From MWCO01 sp964488865 (lineage in GTDB: Bacteria; Myxococcota_A; Polyangia; Polyangiales; Polyangiaceae): a DNA stretch of 64,000 bases. Positions 1 to 8,263 of the stretch are shown piece after piece. Below the pieces are notes generated by a model. It had not been told where the DNA came from and did not search any database. It saw nothing but the letters and a program-made list of their open reading frames with translations. The position numbers and the translations under genes are program-made. The stretch spans positions 1 through 64,000 of the forward strand of contig CAZAWR010000011.1 in NCBI GenBank assembly GCA_964488865.1, in the 5' to 3' direction. The stretch's first letter is position 1; each line of letters opens with the position of its first letter.

Positions 1-127
1 TGGCCTTCTGGGACCGCGCCTGCACCTTCAAGATGGCCGCGGTGAGCGTGGTCTTCCCATGGGAAATGTGACCAATGGTGCCCACGTTTACGTGCGGCTT
101 GTTCCTTACGAACTTCTCCTTCGCCAT
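1..127 (-). CDS. tuf: Elongation factor Tu, N-terminal fragment (runs off window)
   Basis: EF-Tu is the GTPase that brings aminoacyl-tRNA to the ribosomal A site. Only the first 42 residues are present. They begin MAKEKFVRNKPHVNVGTIGH, the standard EF-Tu N-terminus, followed by the P-loop and an LTAAI helix. The ATG lies 25 bases after the fusA stop, the usual last place in the str operon. The P-loop reads GHISHGKT at residues 19-26, where almost all EF-Tu proteins have GHVDHGKT or GHIDHGKT, so the P-loop Asp is Ser (codon TCC). The identity is certain. Whether this copy is fully active cannot be told from the fragment. Confidence 0.95.
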   Translation of the reverse strand, partial: MAKEKFVRNKPHVNVGTIGHISHGKTTLTAAILKVQARSQKA

Positions 128-152
128 GACGATTCCTCTCTTGCCTGTCGCT

Positions 153-2279
153 CTAGAGGGTGTATTCCCCTCGGATCTTGCGAATGATCTCGTCCTGAAT
201 GTTCGCGGGCACCGGTGCATAGTGCGAGAAATGCATCGTGTGCGTCGCGCGTCCCTGGGTCTTCGACCGAAGGTCGGTCGTGTACTTGAACATCGTGGCC
301 AGCGGCACCTGGCAGTCGATTACCTGCACGTTGCGGCGCTGGGACATGCCGGTCACGTTGCCGCGACGGGCGTTGAGGTCGCCGATGACGTCACCCATGT
401 AGTTGTCGGGCGTGACGACCTCGACGTTCATGACAGGCTCCATGATGGCGAGGCCCGCGAGCTTGCACGCGGCCTCCAGGGCAATGGAGGCAGCGACCTC
501 GAAGGCCGGCCCGGTGGAGTCCACCTCGTGGAAGGAGCCGTCGACGGCGCGGGCCTTGATGTCCACCAGCGGGAAGCCGGCGACGATGCCGCGGGTCAGG
601 GCGCCTTCGAGCCCCTTCCCGATGTGGGGGATGAACTCCTTGGGGACGTTGTCGCTCGGGATCGCGTTCTCGAACACGAAGCCCTTACCGCGCTCGATCG
701 GCTCGACCTCGAGCACCACGTGACCGAAGATCCCGTGGTTGCCGACCTGACGCTCGAACTTGCCCTCCGCACGGCCCTTGCCCAGGATCGTCTCCCGGTA
801 GGAAACCTGCGGCTTGCCCACGTTCGCTTCGACGTTGAACTCGCGCTTGAGCCGGTCCACCACGATCTCGAGGTGGAGCTCGCCCATCCCGCTGATCATC
901 GTCTGCCCGGTCTCCTCGTTCATGATCCAGCGGAAGGAAGGATCCTCCTGCTCGAGCCGCTGCAAGGACTCCGTCAGCCGGTCCAGATCCGCCTTGGTTC
1001 TCGCCTCGATCGCAATCTGGATCACAGGGTCCGGGAAGATCATCTGCTCGAGCACGATCGTGTGCTTCTCGTCACAGAGCGTGTCCCCCGTGCGCGTCTC
1101 CCGCAGCCCTACCGCCGCGTAGATGTTGCCCGAGTTGCACTCCTTGATCTCCTCACGCTTGTTGGCGTGCATGCGAAGGATGCGTACCAGCCGCTCGCGC
1201 TTGTTGCGCGTCGGGTTGTACACGACCTTGCCCGCCGTCAACCGCCCCGAGTACACCCGGAAGTACGTCAGGTTTCCGACGTGCTGATCCGTCGCGAGCT
1301 TGAACGCCAACGCGGCGAACGGCTCTTCGTCCCCCGCCTTGCGCGTCAGCTTCTTCTTGCCGTCCTTGGACACGCCCTCGATCGGCGGCACGTCCAGCGG
1401 CGACGGCAAGTAGTTCACGACCGCGTCGAGCATCATTTGGACGCCCTTGTTGCGGAACGCCGAACCACACAGCACCGGAACGATCTTGCCCTGGAGCGTC
1501 CCCTTGCGCAGAGCAAGGTGGATCTCCAGAGGCGTCACCTGGTCCAGCTGGCCGTCCAGGTACTTCGCCATGATCTGCTCGTCGAAGTCCGCACAGGCCT
1601 CGATCAACGCGTCGTGAAGCTGATCCGCCTGCTCTTGCAGGTCCTCGGGGATCGGCTCCCACGAGAACTTCTGCCCGCGACTTTCGTCGTCGAACACGGC
1701 GGCCTGCATCCGGACCAGATCCACGATGCCCCGGTGCATGTCTTCGGCACCGAGGGGTACCTGGATCGCCACCGGGTTCGCCGCGAGCCGGTCCCGCATC
1801 GACTGCACGGCCATCTCGAAGTCGGCGCCCAGCTTGTCCATCTTGTTGAGGAACGCCAGACGCGGCACGTTGTACTTGTCCGCCTGACGCCACACCGTCT
1901 CGGACTGAGGCTCCACCCCGTTGGCCGCGTCGAACACCGCGATCGCACCGTCGAGCACCCGCAGGCTCCGCTCCACCTCGATGGTGAAGTCCACGTGCCC
2001 AGGCGTGTCGATGATGTTGATGCGATGCTCCACCCCGTCGTTGGGGCCGCCGTCCGTGGTCTTCCAGAAGCAGTTCGTGGCGGCAGAAGTGATGGTGATC
2101 CCCCGCTCCTGCTCCTGCTCCATCCAGTCCATGGTGGCCGCGCCGTCATGGACCTCACCCATCTTGTAGTTCACGCCCGTGTAGAAAAGGACACGCTCGG
2201 TCGTCGTGGTCTTGCCGGCATCAATGTGGGCCATGATGCCGATGTTGCGCGTCCTTTCTAGGCTGTACTCGCGGGCCAC
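153..2279 (-). CDS. fusA: Elongation factor G
   Basis: Translocation GTPase of the ribosome, 708 residues, full length for the family. The G1 motif AHIDAGKT is at residues 17-24, G3 DTPGH at about 91-95 and G4 NKMD at about 145-148. Domains II to V follow with a normal C-terminus. The start codon is GTG at 2279, preceded by AAGGAGA about 10 bases upstream on the minus strand. It is third in rpsL-rpsG-fusA-tuf. The 234-base gap to rpsG is wider than the other gaps in the operon and holds no credible ORF, so an internal promoter is possible there. Confidence 0.97.
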   Translation of the reverse strand: MAREYSLERTRNIGIMAHIDAGKTTTTERVLFYTGVNYKMGEVHDGAATMDWMEQEQERGITITSAATNCFWKTTDGGPNDGVEHRINIIDTPGHVDFTIEVERSLRVLDGAIAVFDAANGVEPQSETVWRQADKYNVPRLAFLNKMDKLGADFEMAVQSMRDRLAANPVAIQVPLGAEDMHRGIVDLVRMQAAVFDDESRGQKFSWEPIPEDLQEQADQLHDALIEACADFDEQIMAKYLDGQLDQVTPLEIHLALRKGTLQGKIVPVLCGSAFRNKGVQMMLDAVVNYLPSPLDVPPIEGVSKDGKKKLTRKAGDEEPFAALAFKLATDQHVGNLTYFRVYSGRLTAGKVVYNPTRNKRERLVRILRMHANKREEIKECNSGNIYAAVGLRETRTGDTLCDEKHTIVLEQMIFPDPVIQIAIEARTKADLDRLTESLQRLEQEDPSFRWIMNEETGQTMISGMGELHLEIVVDRLKREFNVEANVGKPQVSYRETILGKGRAEGKFERQVGNHGIFGHVVLEVEPIERGKGFVFENAIPSDNVPKEFIPHIGKGLEGALTRGIVAGFPLVDIKARAVDGSFHEVDSTGPAFEVAASIALEAACKLAGLAIMEPVMNVEVVTPDNYMGDVIGDLNARRGNVTGMSQRRNVQVIDCQVPLATMFKYTTDLRSKTQGRATHTMHFSHYAPVPANIQDEIIRKIRGEYTL

Positions 2280-2513
2280 GGGGAGGAGTCTCCTTGGGTT
2301 TGAAAGTCACGAGGTGCTCGACACAGAAAACCCCCCCCAGCCCGCTGCCCTCCTCGTTGCGGAGAGCCCATGGTGCCTGGAGAGGGTATCGAGGAACGAC
2401 GCTGTTGCCGCGGTCTCGCGGCTTGCTCGTGACTCGATCCTATGTGAGGGTCGTCATCTCGCTTCCATCTTCTCCATCAATCGGCGTCTCCACCAGACAG
2501 GATGAGACCGTCA

Positions 2514-2984
2514 CTACCAACGGTAATGGGCGAACGCCTTGTTGGCTTCCGCCATCTTGTGCGTATCGTCGCGCTTCTTCACCGAGTTGCCACGGCCCTG
2601 GGCCGCATCCACGAACTCCGCAGCCAAGCGCTCGCGCATGGTCTTCTCTCCCCGCGAGCGGGAATAGGAGACCAGCCAACGCATCGCCAGGGCCACGCGA
2701 CGCTCCGGCCGAACCTCGACCGGAACCTGGTACGTGGCGCCGCCGACGCGACGGCTCTTGACTTCGATCTTCGGCTTCACATTGTCCAGCGCCTTGCGGA
2801 AGATCTCCACGGGCTCTTCCTTGAATCGCGCCTGGATGATGTCGAACGCGCCGTAAATGATGCTCTCCGCAACGGCCTTCTTCCCGTCTTCCATGAGCGA
2901 GTTCGTGAACTTCGCCACGAGCTTGTCCTTGAACTTCGGGTCAGGCGTGATGCGGCGCTTCGGTACCTCTCGTCGTCGAGGCAT
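2514..2984 (-). CDS. rpsG: 30S ribosomal protein S7
   Basis: Primary binder of the 3' domain of 16S rRNA and nucleator of the small-subunit head, 156 residues, the normal size. It starts MPRRREVPKRRITPDPKF and carries the conserved VGGATYQVP and RRVALAMRWL segments. It ends FAHYRW, the typical S7 tail. It lies 14 bases after rpsL on the same strand, so the two are co-transcribed. Nothing unusual is visible in the protein. Confidence 0.97.
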   Translation of the reverse strand: MPRRREVPKRRITPDPKFKDKLVAKFTNSLMEDGKKAVAESIIYGAFDIIQARFKEEPVEIFRKALDNVKPKIEVKSRRVGGATYQVPVEVRPERRVALAMRWLVSYSRSRGEKTMRERLAAEFVDAAQGRGNSVKKRDDTHKMAEANKAFAHYRW

Positions 2985-2998
2985 GGCTCACTACCCTC

Positions 2999-3397
<399 letters not shown>

Positions 3398-3421
3398 GGG
3401 ACTGGCTATCGCTAGGTGATC

Positions 3422-3443
3422 CCGACGCGCACAGACACGTCGG
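3422..3443 (-). promoter_or_regulatory. Hairpin in the rpsL leader
   Basis: In the mRNA sense the leader contains CCGACG and CGTCGG, a perfect 6-bp stem with a 10-base loop. It lies between the predicted start site and the rpsL ATG. It could be a protein-binding control site, as S7 binds str mRNA in E. coli, but that link is inference and the structure is short. Confidence 0.3.
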
Positions 3444-3460
3444 CCCCGAAAGGGAAGCGC

Positions 3461-3488
3461 AAAATAGCGACATTCAGCGTGGTGTCAA
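3461..3488 (-). promoter_or_regulatory. Sigma-70-type promoter of the str operon
   Basis: On the minus strand a perfect -35 box TTGACA (3488-3483) is followed by a 16-base spacer and TATTTT (3466-3461). The expected start is near 3454, leaving a leader of roughly 57 bases before rpsL. This is the best consensus promoter I found in the window, as expected for ribosomal protein genes. Confidence 0.7.
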
Positions 3489-3609
3489 GCGAAAGATCAG
3501 CTGCCTCCCCCGGCCTTCGATGTCGGCCTACATTAGACCACTCGTTCGAACAGGTCTTGTCCGAAGTTTGCCCCATTGGCGTTCTGACCCCACCATAATC
3601 CCCACTCCC

Positions 3610-4299
3610 ATGGCCCAGCGCCGTACCCACGTCCTGCTCGTCGACGACGACGTCCTGCTCTGTCGAGGACTCTCCCGCACCCTCGCCCTGCACGAGTTCG
3701 AGGTCTCCACAGCCAACACCGCCGCCGAGGCCCTCTCCTACATCGGCTCGAACTCCGTCGACATCATTTTGCTGGACTGGATCCTGCCCGACCGCGATGG
3801 CGTGACGCTCCTCCAGGACCTGCGCGAACGCGGCGTTGTGGCTCCGGTCATCATGCTCAGCGGCGAATGCTCCGTGCAAGGTCGCGTTCGCGCCCTCAAC
3901 CGCGGCGCCGACGACTATATCGCCAAACCCTTCGAGCTCGACGAGCTGATCGCCCGCATCCACGCCAACCTTCGCCGACACGCCGGTTCGTTCCACGTGT
4001 CGCGCGTCGGCCGCATCGCTGTCGATACGTGGAAGCAAGAAGCAAGCGTCGACGGCGAACGCGTGGACCTCACCCCCCTCGAGTACGCCGTACTCACATT
4101 CCTCGTGCGCAACGCCGACGAGGTGCTCACGAAGAAGCAGATCGTCGAAGCCGTGTGGACGGAGAAGGGGGCCGAAGGTTCCTCGAAGGCCCTCGACCTT
4201 CAGCTGCTCCGCTTGCGGAGGAAGCTGGGGTCCGCAGCGAGCCAGGTCGAAACGGTGCGCGGTTCGGGCGTGCGGATCACCGGCAACCGCACAGGGTGA
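3610..4299 (+). CDS. OmpR/PhoB-family response regulator (orphan)
   Basis: 229-residue transcription factor. The receiver domain (about 5-120) has the acidic cluster DDD at 12-14, the phosphoacceptor Asp56 in LLDWILPD and Lys106 in DDYIAKPF. A winged-helix DNA-binding domain fills about 130-226 (TPLEYAVLTFLV, then LDLQLLRLRRKLG). I chose the ATG at 3610 because the receiver fold begins directly after it; the frame is open 30 codons further upstream, but that stretch has no domain. No histidine kinase lies nearby, so the partner is elsewhere. A CATAAT hexamer at 3594-3599 could be a -10 box, giving a very short leader. Confidence 0.88.
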   Translation: MAQRRTHVLLVDDDVLLCRGLSRTLALHEFEVSTANTAAEALSYIGSNSVDIILLDWILPDRDGVTLLQDLRERGVVAPVIMLSGECSVQGRVRALNRGADDYIAKPFELDELIARIHANLRRHAGSFHVSRVGRIAVDTWKQEASVDGERVDLTPLEYAVLTFLVRNADEVLTKKQIVEAVWTEKGAEGSSKALDLQLLRLRRKLGSAASQVETVRGSGVRITGNRTG

Positions 4300-4310
4300 C
4301 CACGCCGGGA

Positions 4311-5525
4311 CTACCCGCGCCGACGTGCCCTCATCACGACGAGAAGCAACCCGACCAGACCCGCGAAGCTCGCCCAGCCTCTCCCCGCAACGCCCACCGT
4401 CGAACACGAGCAACCATCCTCCGAGCCATCTCCCGAGGGCGTCCCCACCGAGCTGTCGCTCCCCGCGTCCACACCACTATCCGTTTCCGGTGTCGTGTCG
4501 ACCGCGACATCCGAGCCCCCATCCGTCATCCCATCGGGGCTCGCATCGACATCGACATCGATCGGCGCGTCCTGTTGTGCGTCGACGTGCGCGTCGGCGG
4601 CATCGGCTCCGGCATCGGCTCCGGCATCGGCTCCGGCATCGGCTCCGGCATCGACCGCGGCATCCACGACCCCCGCGTCGGTCTCATCGCACGACAGCGT
4701 GAACACGATCGAAGACGTCTCGACCACCGTCGACGATCCGGGGACCCACGCGCGCATCTTCACCTCGTGGGAGCCCTCGTCGAGAGGCTCGACCACGGGA
4801 AAGGACCCAGCGGGCGTCTCGCAGATCGAGAACATGAGATCCATACCGCGGCCTTCCCAGCTCGACCCGATGACGGGCTCACGAGCAACGTGGTGGCTGC
4901 CCCCCCACGGCTCGCCGTCGACAAGGGTCTCGAACGCGAACACGTCCTTCCACGGCACCGCGCCCGTCGACAACTCCAAGGTCACGCGCACCGTCGCCGC
5001 CGTGACCTTCGAAGAGCACGACCCTGACCCATCGGCCAGCGCCAGCGGCTCCACCACGCTGGGCGTCGCAGTGAGCACGCCCAGGTCCGTGGGAAGAGGC
5101 GACGACGCCGACGTTTCGAAGACCGCCACGGATGCCGTGTCATCGAGCACGCCGCTGGCGGTCGGGCAGAAGTTCGCACCTCGCACACGGATGGTCTTGC
5201 CCACGGGCATCGGGTCCTTGGGGACGAGAAAGAATCCGCCAAAGGGCGGGCCCGGCTCGATGTGCACCGCGAGCGTCGTCTCCGTGCCCTGGTCGAGGAG
5301 CGTCAGATCGTAGCTACTGTCGTCGACCGGGAGCGCGAGGTCCCCGGTGCCGTTGGAGCGATCGGGCCACCACCAGATCGCGGGCGCGTTGGCGGGAACC
5401 ACCGTCGCCTCGGTCGGGAGGAACTGCCCTCCGACGCACATCTGGGGCGAGCAGGCATCGCTGGGCATGGACGCGAAGGTGACGGCGGCGGACGTGGCGG
5501 CAAGGAGCAGGAAGCGCGGGTTCAT
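4311..5525 (-). CDS. Secreted protein with MYXO-CTERM-type tail
   Basis: 404 residues, function unknown. A signal peptide (residues 1 to about 24) precedes a Cys-containing DACSPQMC segment. The middle resembles an extracellular beta-sandwich (PVGKTIRVRGANFCP). Then comes a low-complexity Ala/Asp/Gly linker built from DAGA repeats, and a C-terminal sorting tail: DGCSCST, a hydrophobic helix and RARRRG. Such tails are cut by myxosortase-type proteases in myxobacteria (family knowledge), so the mature protein is probably surface anchored. CTAG lies 10 bases before the ATG. It converges on the response regulator gene with an 11-base gap. Confidence 0.8.
   Translation of the reverse strand: MNPRFLLLAATSAAVTFASMPSDACSPQMCVGGQFLPTEATVVPANAPAIWWWPDRSNGTGDLALPVDDSSYDLTLLDQGTETTLAVHIEPGPPFGGFFLVPKDPMPVGKTIRVRGANFCPTASGVLDDTASVAVFETSASSPLPTDLGVLTATPSVVEPLALADGSGSCSSKVTAATVRVTLELSTGAVPWKDVFAFETLVDGEPWGGSHHVAREPVIGSSWEGRGMDLMFSICETPAGSFPVVEPLDEGSHEVKMRAWVPGSSTVVETSSIVFTLSCDETDAGVVDAAVDAGADAGADAGADAGADAADAHVDAQQDAPIDVDVDASPDGMTDGGSDVAVDTTPETDSGVDAGSDSSVGTPSGDGSEDGCSCSTVGVAGRGWASFAGLVGLLLVVMRARRRG
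4601..4648. repeat. 12-bp tandem repeat inside the MYXO-CTERM gene
   Basis: Four perfect head-to-tail copies of CATCGGCTCCGG with degenerate copies on each side. On the coding (minus) strand they encode the DAGA linker repeat. The unit is in frame, so slippage would change linker length without breaking the gene. Confidence 0.85.
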
Positions 5526-5563
5526 GGGCAGGAAGCTAGCAGAAGAGAAAGGGCAATACCCAG

Positions 5564-6007
5564 TTGCTTCCCCTGCGCGTGAACATCGGTCCGGACCGTG
5601 TCATCGACGAGATGCACGGGAACCTAGCGGGACCCATGCTCACGTCCTCCACCAAGGTGGTTTCGGCGGCCAACATTGCCACCTACCGCACGACCGCCAT
5701 CGACCGGATGGAAGCCTATCGCAAGTCGGCCCTGGGAAACGAGGACCACGGGATCGCGGCTTGTGCGGACTGCTACCTCGAGATGTACCAGGACGTCGGG
5801 GTTCCCTCCGCCGAGGCGCGCCGTAAGGTGCGAGTGGCGCATGCGAAGCAAATCCGGACGATTCCGTCGGGCCATGCGTTCCCTGACGCCCCGGTGCCCC
5901 CACGACTCCCCTTCACGCATGTCGTGTACAGCACGGTAGGGCCGGCCGTGCAGGGGCGCTGCATGGCGTCGGGTGGGGCGCTCGACGTGGGCAGCTACCT
6001 CGTTTGA
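5564..6007 (+). CDS. Hypothetical protein
   Basis: I do not recognise this 147-residue ORF. Its third codon positions are strongly G/C and its composition is protein-like, unlike the Arg/Pro-rich antisense frame. It contains a CADCYLEM segment (two Cys, Zn or redox possible) and a conserved-looking SGHAFPDAP stretch. The frame opens with TTG at 5564; a GTG at about 5579 or an ATG at 5612 are other possible starts, and no strong ribosome binding site picks one. It could also be a remnant of a longer gene. It lies between a divergent MYXO-CTERM gene and an M15-like peptidase on the same strand. Confidence 0.4.
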   Translation: MLPLRVNIGPDRVIDEMHGNLAGPMLTSSTKVVSAANIATYRTTAIDRMEAYRKSALGNEDHGIAACADCYLEMYQDVGVPSAEARRKVRVAHAKQIRTIPSGHAFPDAPVPPRLPFTHVVYSTVGPAVQGRCMASGGALDVGSYLV

Positions 6008-6116
6008 GCGCTTGCTACGTGGCAGTACCTCCGCGAGCGCGCCGCACGCCATCCCGCCACGGCCGGGGACATTCCCCATTCCCGGATTCTCAATCCCGTG
6101 ATAGGGGCCATCCTCC

Positions 6117-6686
6117 ATGGCATCCCTCCCTTCGCTGCGTGACCCCTGCGGGATACACTTCACCTACCGCGACTTCGTTCGCTGCGGAGAGACGTGGCAA
6201 CGCCTCGAGCGAGAGGCGCCCGGAAGCGTTCCCAACCTGCCCGAGCAGCCCGAGACCTACGCCGCCATGGGCGAGCTGTGCGAGAAGATCCTCGACCCCG
6301 TCGTCTGGGCCTTCGAGCAACCCGTCGCCCTCACCTACGCCTTCGCCTCCCCCGAGTTGACCCGCCACATCCCCGGCAGGATCAACCCCGCGCGCGACCA
6401 GCACGCCTCCCACGAGCTCAACGCCCGCGGAACCCCCATCTGCAGCCGCCTCGGCTTCGCCGTCGACTTCCACATTCGCGGCATCAGCACCGCCGACGTC
6501 GCCCTGTTCATCGCCGACGGCACCGAATTCGATCGGCTCTACTACTACGGAGAAGACCGCCCCCTGCACGTGAGCATCGGCCCGGAGCGAAAGGGCCAGA
6601 TCGTGCAAATGATCGCCGGCCCGTCGGGCAAGGTGGTGCCCCGTGTCATCGCGAAACCGAAGTTCGTCGAAATGCTCGGGGGGTAG
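6117..6686 (+). CDS. Peptidase M15-like (D-Ala-D-Ala carboxypeptidase fold) protein
   Basis: 189 residues without signal peptide. The region ASHELNARG ... GFAVDFHI resembles the Zn-binding SxHxxGxAxDf pattern of M15/VanY-type peptidases. A later YYYGEDRPLHVSIGP segment supplies another His, as the third ligand does in that family. If active it would cut peptidoglycan peptides, but the lack of a secretion signal and the altered spacing make another substrate possible. The ATG at 6117 is the first in-frame start next to the domain. Its stop lies 7 bases from the end of the converging epimerase-like gene. Confidence 0.7.
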   Translation: MASLPSLRDPCGIHFTYRDFVRCGETWQRLEREAPGSVPNLPEQPETYAAMGELCEKILDPVVWAFEQPVALTYAFASPELTRHIPGRINPARDQHASHELNARGTPICSRLGFAVDFHIRGISTADVALFIADGTEFDRLYYYGEDRPLHVSIGPERKGQIVQMIAGPSGKVVPRVIAKPKFVEMLGG

Positions 6687-6693
6687 CTCCTCA

Positions 6694-7170
6694 CTACATC
6701 ACAAACTCCGTCCCAGGGTCCGCTTCGTGACGGATCTCGTCGACCGCATCCCGCCTCCCCTCCCCGCGATACAGCCGGTTCGGCAGGTTCATCATCGTCC
6801 CGTCCACGTCTCCCACGTTGCGATAACCGTGAACCACGCCCTCCGGCACGATCACCGCCGAAGGGTTGCTCTGCCCCACGACCATCTTCATCCGCCTTCG
6901 GTACGTGGTAGACGACGGCCGGTTGTCCCACAGCACGAGGAGGAAGTCCGACGGACCGAAAAAGCAGAACCAGTCCGTCTGGTCCACGTGCTCGTGCGGC
7001 CCCCGCGTCACCCCCGGCCGCGTCACGGACACATAGCCCATCGCCGGCCTCACCCGCTCGCTCTCCTCGTCCGCACGGAACAGCTCGCACAACCACCCCC
7101 GGTCATCGTCGTACCGGGTCAGGCAACGCACCTCTACGCCCTCGATTTCCCCGTCTTCGAACCGTCCCAT
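6694..7170 (-). CDS. dTDP-4-dehydrorhamnose 3,5-epimerase-like cupin
   Basis: 158-residue cupin of the RmlC-like type, shorter than the roughly 180 residues of classic RmlC. It shows the cupin core (RGPHEHVDQTDWFCFFG, then VIVPEGVVHGYRNVG and MMNLPNRLYRG). Classic RmlC has a RGLHYQ motif; here it is RGPHEH, so the substrate or reaction may differ from dTDP-rhamnose synthesis. It starts 4 bases after the rmlA stop and ends the rmlB-rmlA-rmlC-like operon. Context points to a dTDP-hexose, perhaps for a glycan or natural product. Confidence 0.8.
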   Translation of the reverse strand: MGRFEDGEIEGVEVRCLTRYDDDRGWLCELFRADEESERVRPAMGYVSVTRPGVTRGPHEHVDQTDWFCFFGPSDFLLVLWDNRPSSTTYRRRMKMVVGQSNPSAVIVPEGVVHGYRNVGDVDGTMMNLPNRLYRGEGRRDAVDEIRHEADPGTEFVM

Positions 7171-7174
7171 CTCG

Positions 7175-8263
7175 TCAGGCGCTCCTCTCGCGGGATAGCT
7201 CTATCACACAGTCGTCCCCGACCAGCAGGGTCAGCGCGCCGTGCCGCGACGCCCCGGGGCGAACGATCACGCGTCGCCCTATCAGCGAGTCCTCCAGCCG
7301 AGGAATGTCCTCCACGACACTGCCCTCCATGATCACCGAGTGATCGACCGTGGAACGATGAATCCTCACCCGGTCCCCGATCGACGTGAAAGGGCCAATC
7401 CGCGCGTCCACCACCTCCGCGCCCTGTCCGATCACCACCGGGCCTCGCACCGTCGACCGCACCACCCGGGCGCCCTTGCCCACCCGCACCCGCCCGGTCA
7501 ACTTGCTGTCCCCGTCGACCTCCCCCTCCTGCGCGGGCTGCAACCAGTCGTCCAGCACCGTGTCATTGGCCAGCAACAGGTCGTCCTTTTTGCCCGTGTC
7601 GAGCCACCACGACGTCACCCGGGAGAAGCTCACCTTGCCCCCGAGCTCGAGGATCTTGGTGATGGCGTCGGTGATTTCGAGCTCCCCTCGGGGCGACGGC
7701 CGGATCGCTTCCACGGCCTGGTGCACGATGGGGCGGAACAGATAGATGCCCACGAGCGCGAGGTTGGACTTGGGCTCGCTGGGCTTCTCCACCAGACGCG
7801 TCACGCTACCCTGGGCGTCCACCTCGGCCACGCCGAAGGCCGACGGGTCGGCCACTTCCTTGAGCAACACTGATGCGGACAGCTCCGGCGCGCGCGCGAA
7901 CTGCTCGACCGTCTCGCGGATCATGGTGCCGATGAGGTTGTCCCCCAGGTACATGACGAAGTCGTCTTCGCCGAGGAACGTCCGGGCTACTGCCACGGCG
8001 TGGGCGAGGCCCAGGGGCTTTTCCTGGCGGAGATACGTGAGCCGAGCACCGAAGGCGGAGCCATCGCCCAGGGCCGTCTTCACCTCCTCCCCGGTCTCGG
8101 GCGAGATGATCACGCCAAGGTCGGTGATGCCGGCGTCGACCAAGTTGTCGACGACGTAGAACAACACGGGGCGGTTCGCGATCGGCACCAACTGCTTCGC
8201 GCCCGTGTAGGTGAGGGGACGCAGCCGCTTGCCCGCCCCGCCCGCGAGGATGAGTCCCTTCAT
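7175..8263 (-). CDS. rmlA: Glucose-1-phosphate thymidylyltransferase, long form
   Basis: Makes dTDP-glucose from glucose-1-phosphate and dTTP. 362 residues from the ATG at 8263: nucleotidyltransferase domain with GGAGKRLRPLT at about 5-15 and the KP/EK sugar-binding segments (VEKPSEPKSN), then a C-terminal left-handed beta-helix of hexapeptide repeats (about 250-350). The beta-helix marks the long RmlA/StrD class rather than the short tetrameric form. The ATG overlaps the rmlB stop by 4 bases (ATGA). The frame is open 28 codons further upstream but those lie inside rmlB. Confidence 0.92.
   Translation of the reverse strand: MKGLILAGGAGKRLRPLTYTGAKQLVPIANRPVLFYVVDNLVDAGITDLGVIISPETGEEVKTALGDGSAFGARLTYLRQEKPLGLAHAVAVARTFLGEDDFVMYLGDNLIGTMIRETVEQFARAPELSASVLLKEVADPSAFGVAEVDAQGSVTRLVEKPSEPKSNLALVGIYLFRPIVHQAVEAIRPSPRGELEITDAITKILELGGKVSFSRVTSWWLDTGKKDDLLLANDTVLDDWLQPAQEGEVDGDSKLTGRVRVGKGARVVRSTVRGPVVIGQGAEVVDARIGPFTSIGDRVRIHRSTVDHSVIMEGSVVEDIPRLEDSLIGRRVIVRPGASRHGALTLLVGDDCVIELSRERSA

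Noticed and set aside
75..2261. 728-codon open frame on the plus strand opposite fusA
   Set aside because: It is the antisense of a clear EF-G gene; its His/Arg/Leu-rich composition is what GC-rich antisense frames give.
3412..4413. 333-codon minus-strand frame opposite the first response regulator
   Set aside because: The plus strand encodes complete receiver and winged-helix domains; the minus frame shows no family features.
4601..4648. Regular short repeats that might be read as CRISPR-like
   Set aside because: Units are 12 bases without spacers and lie in frame in a protein linker.
5624..6163. 179-codon minus-strand frame
   Set aside because: Arg/Gly/His-rich shadow; the plus-strand frame at 5564 has more natural composition.
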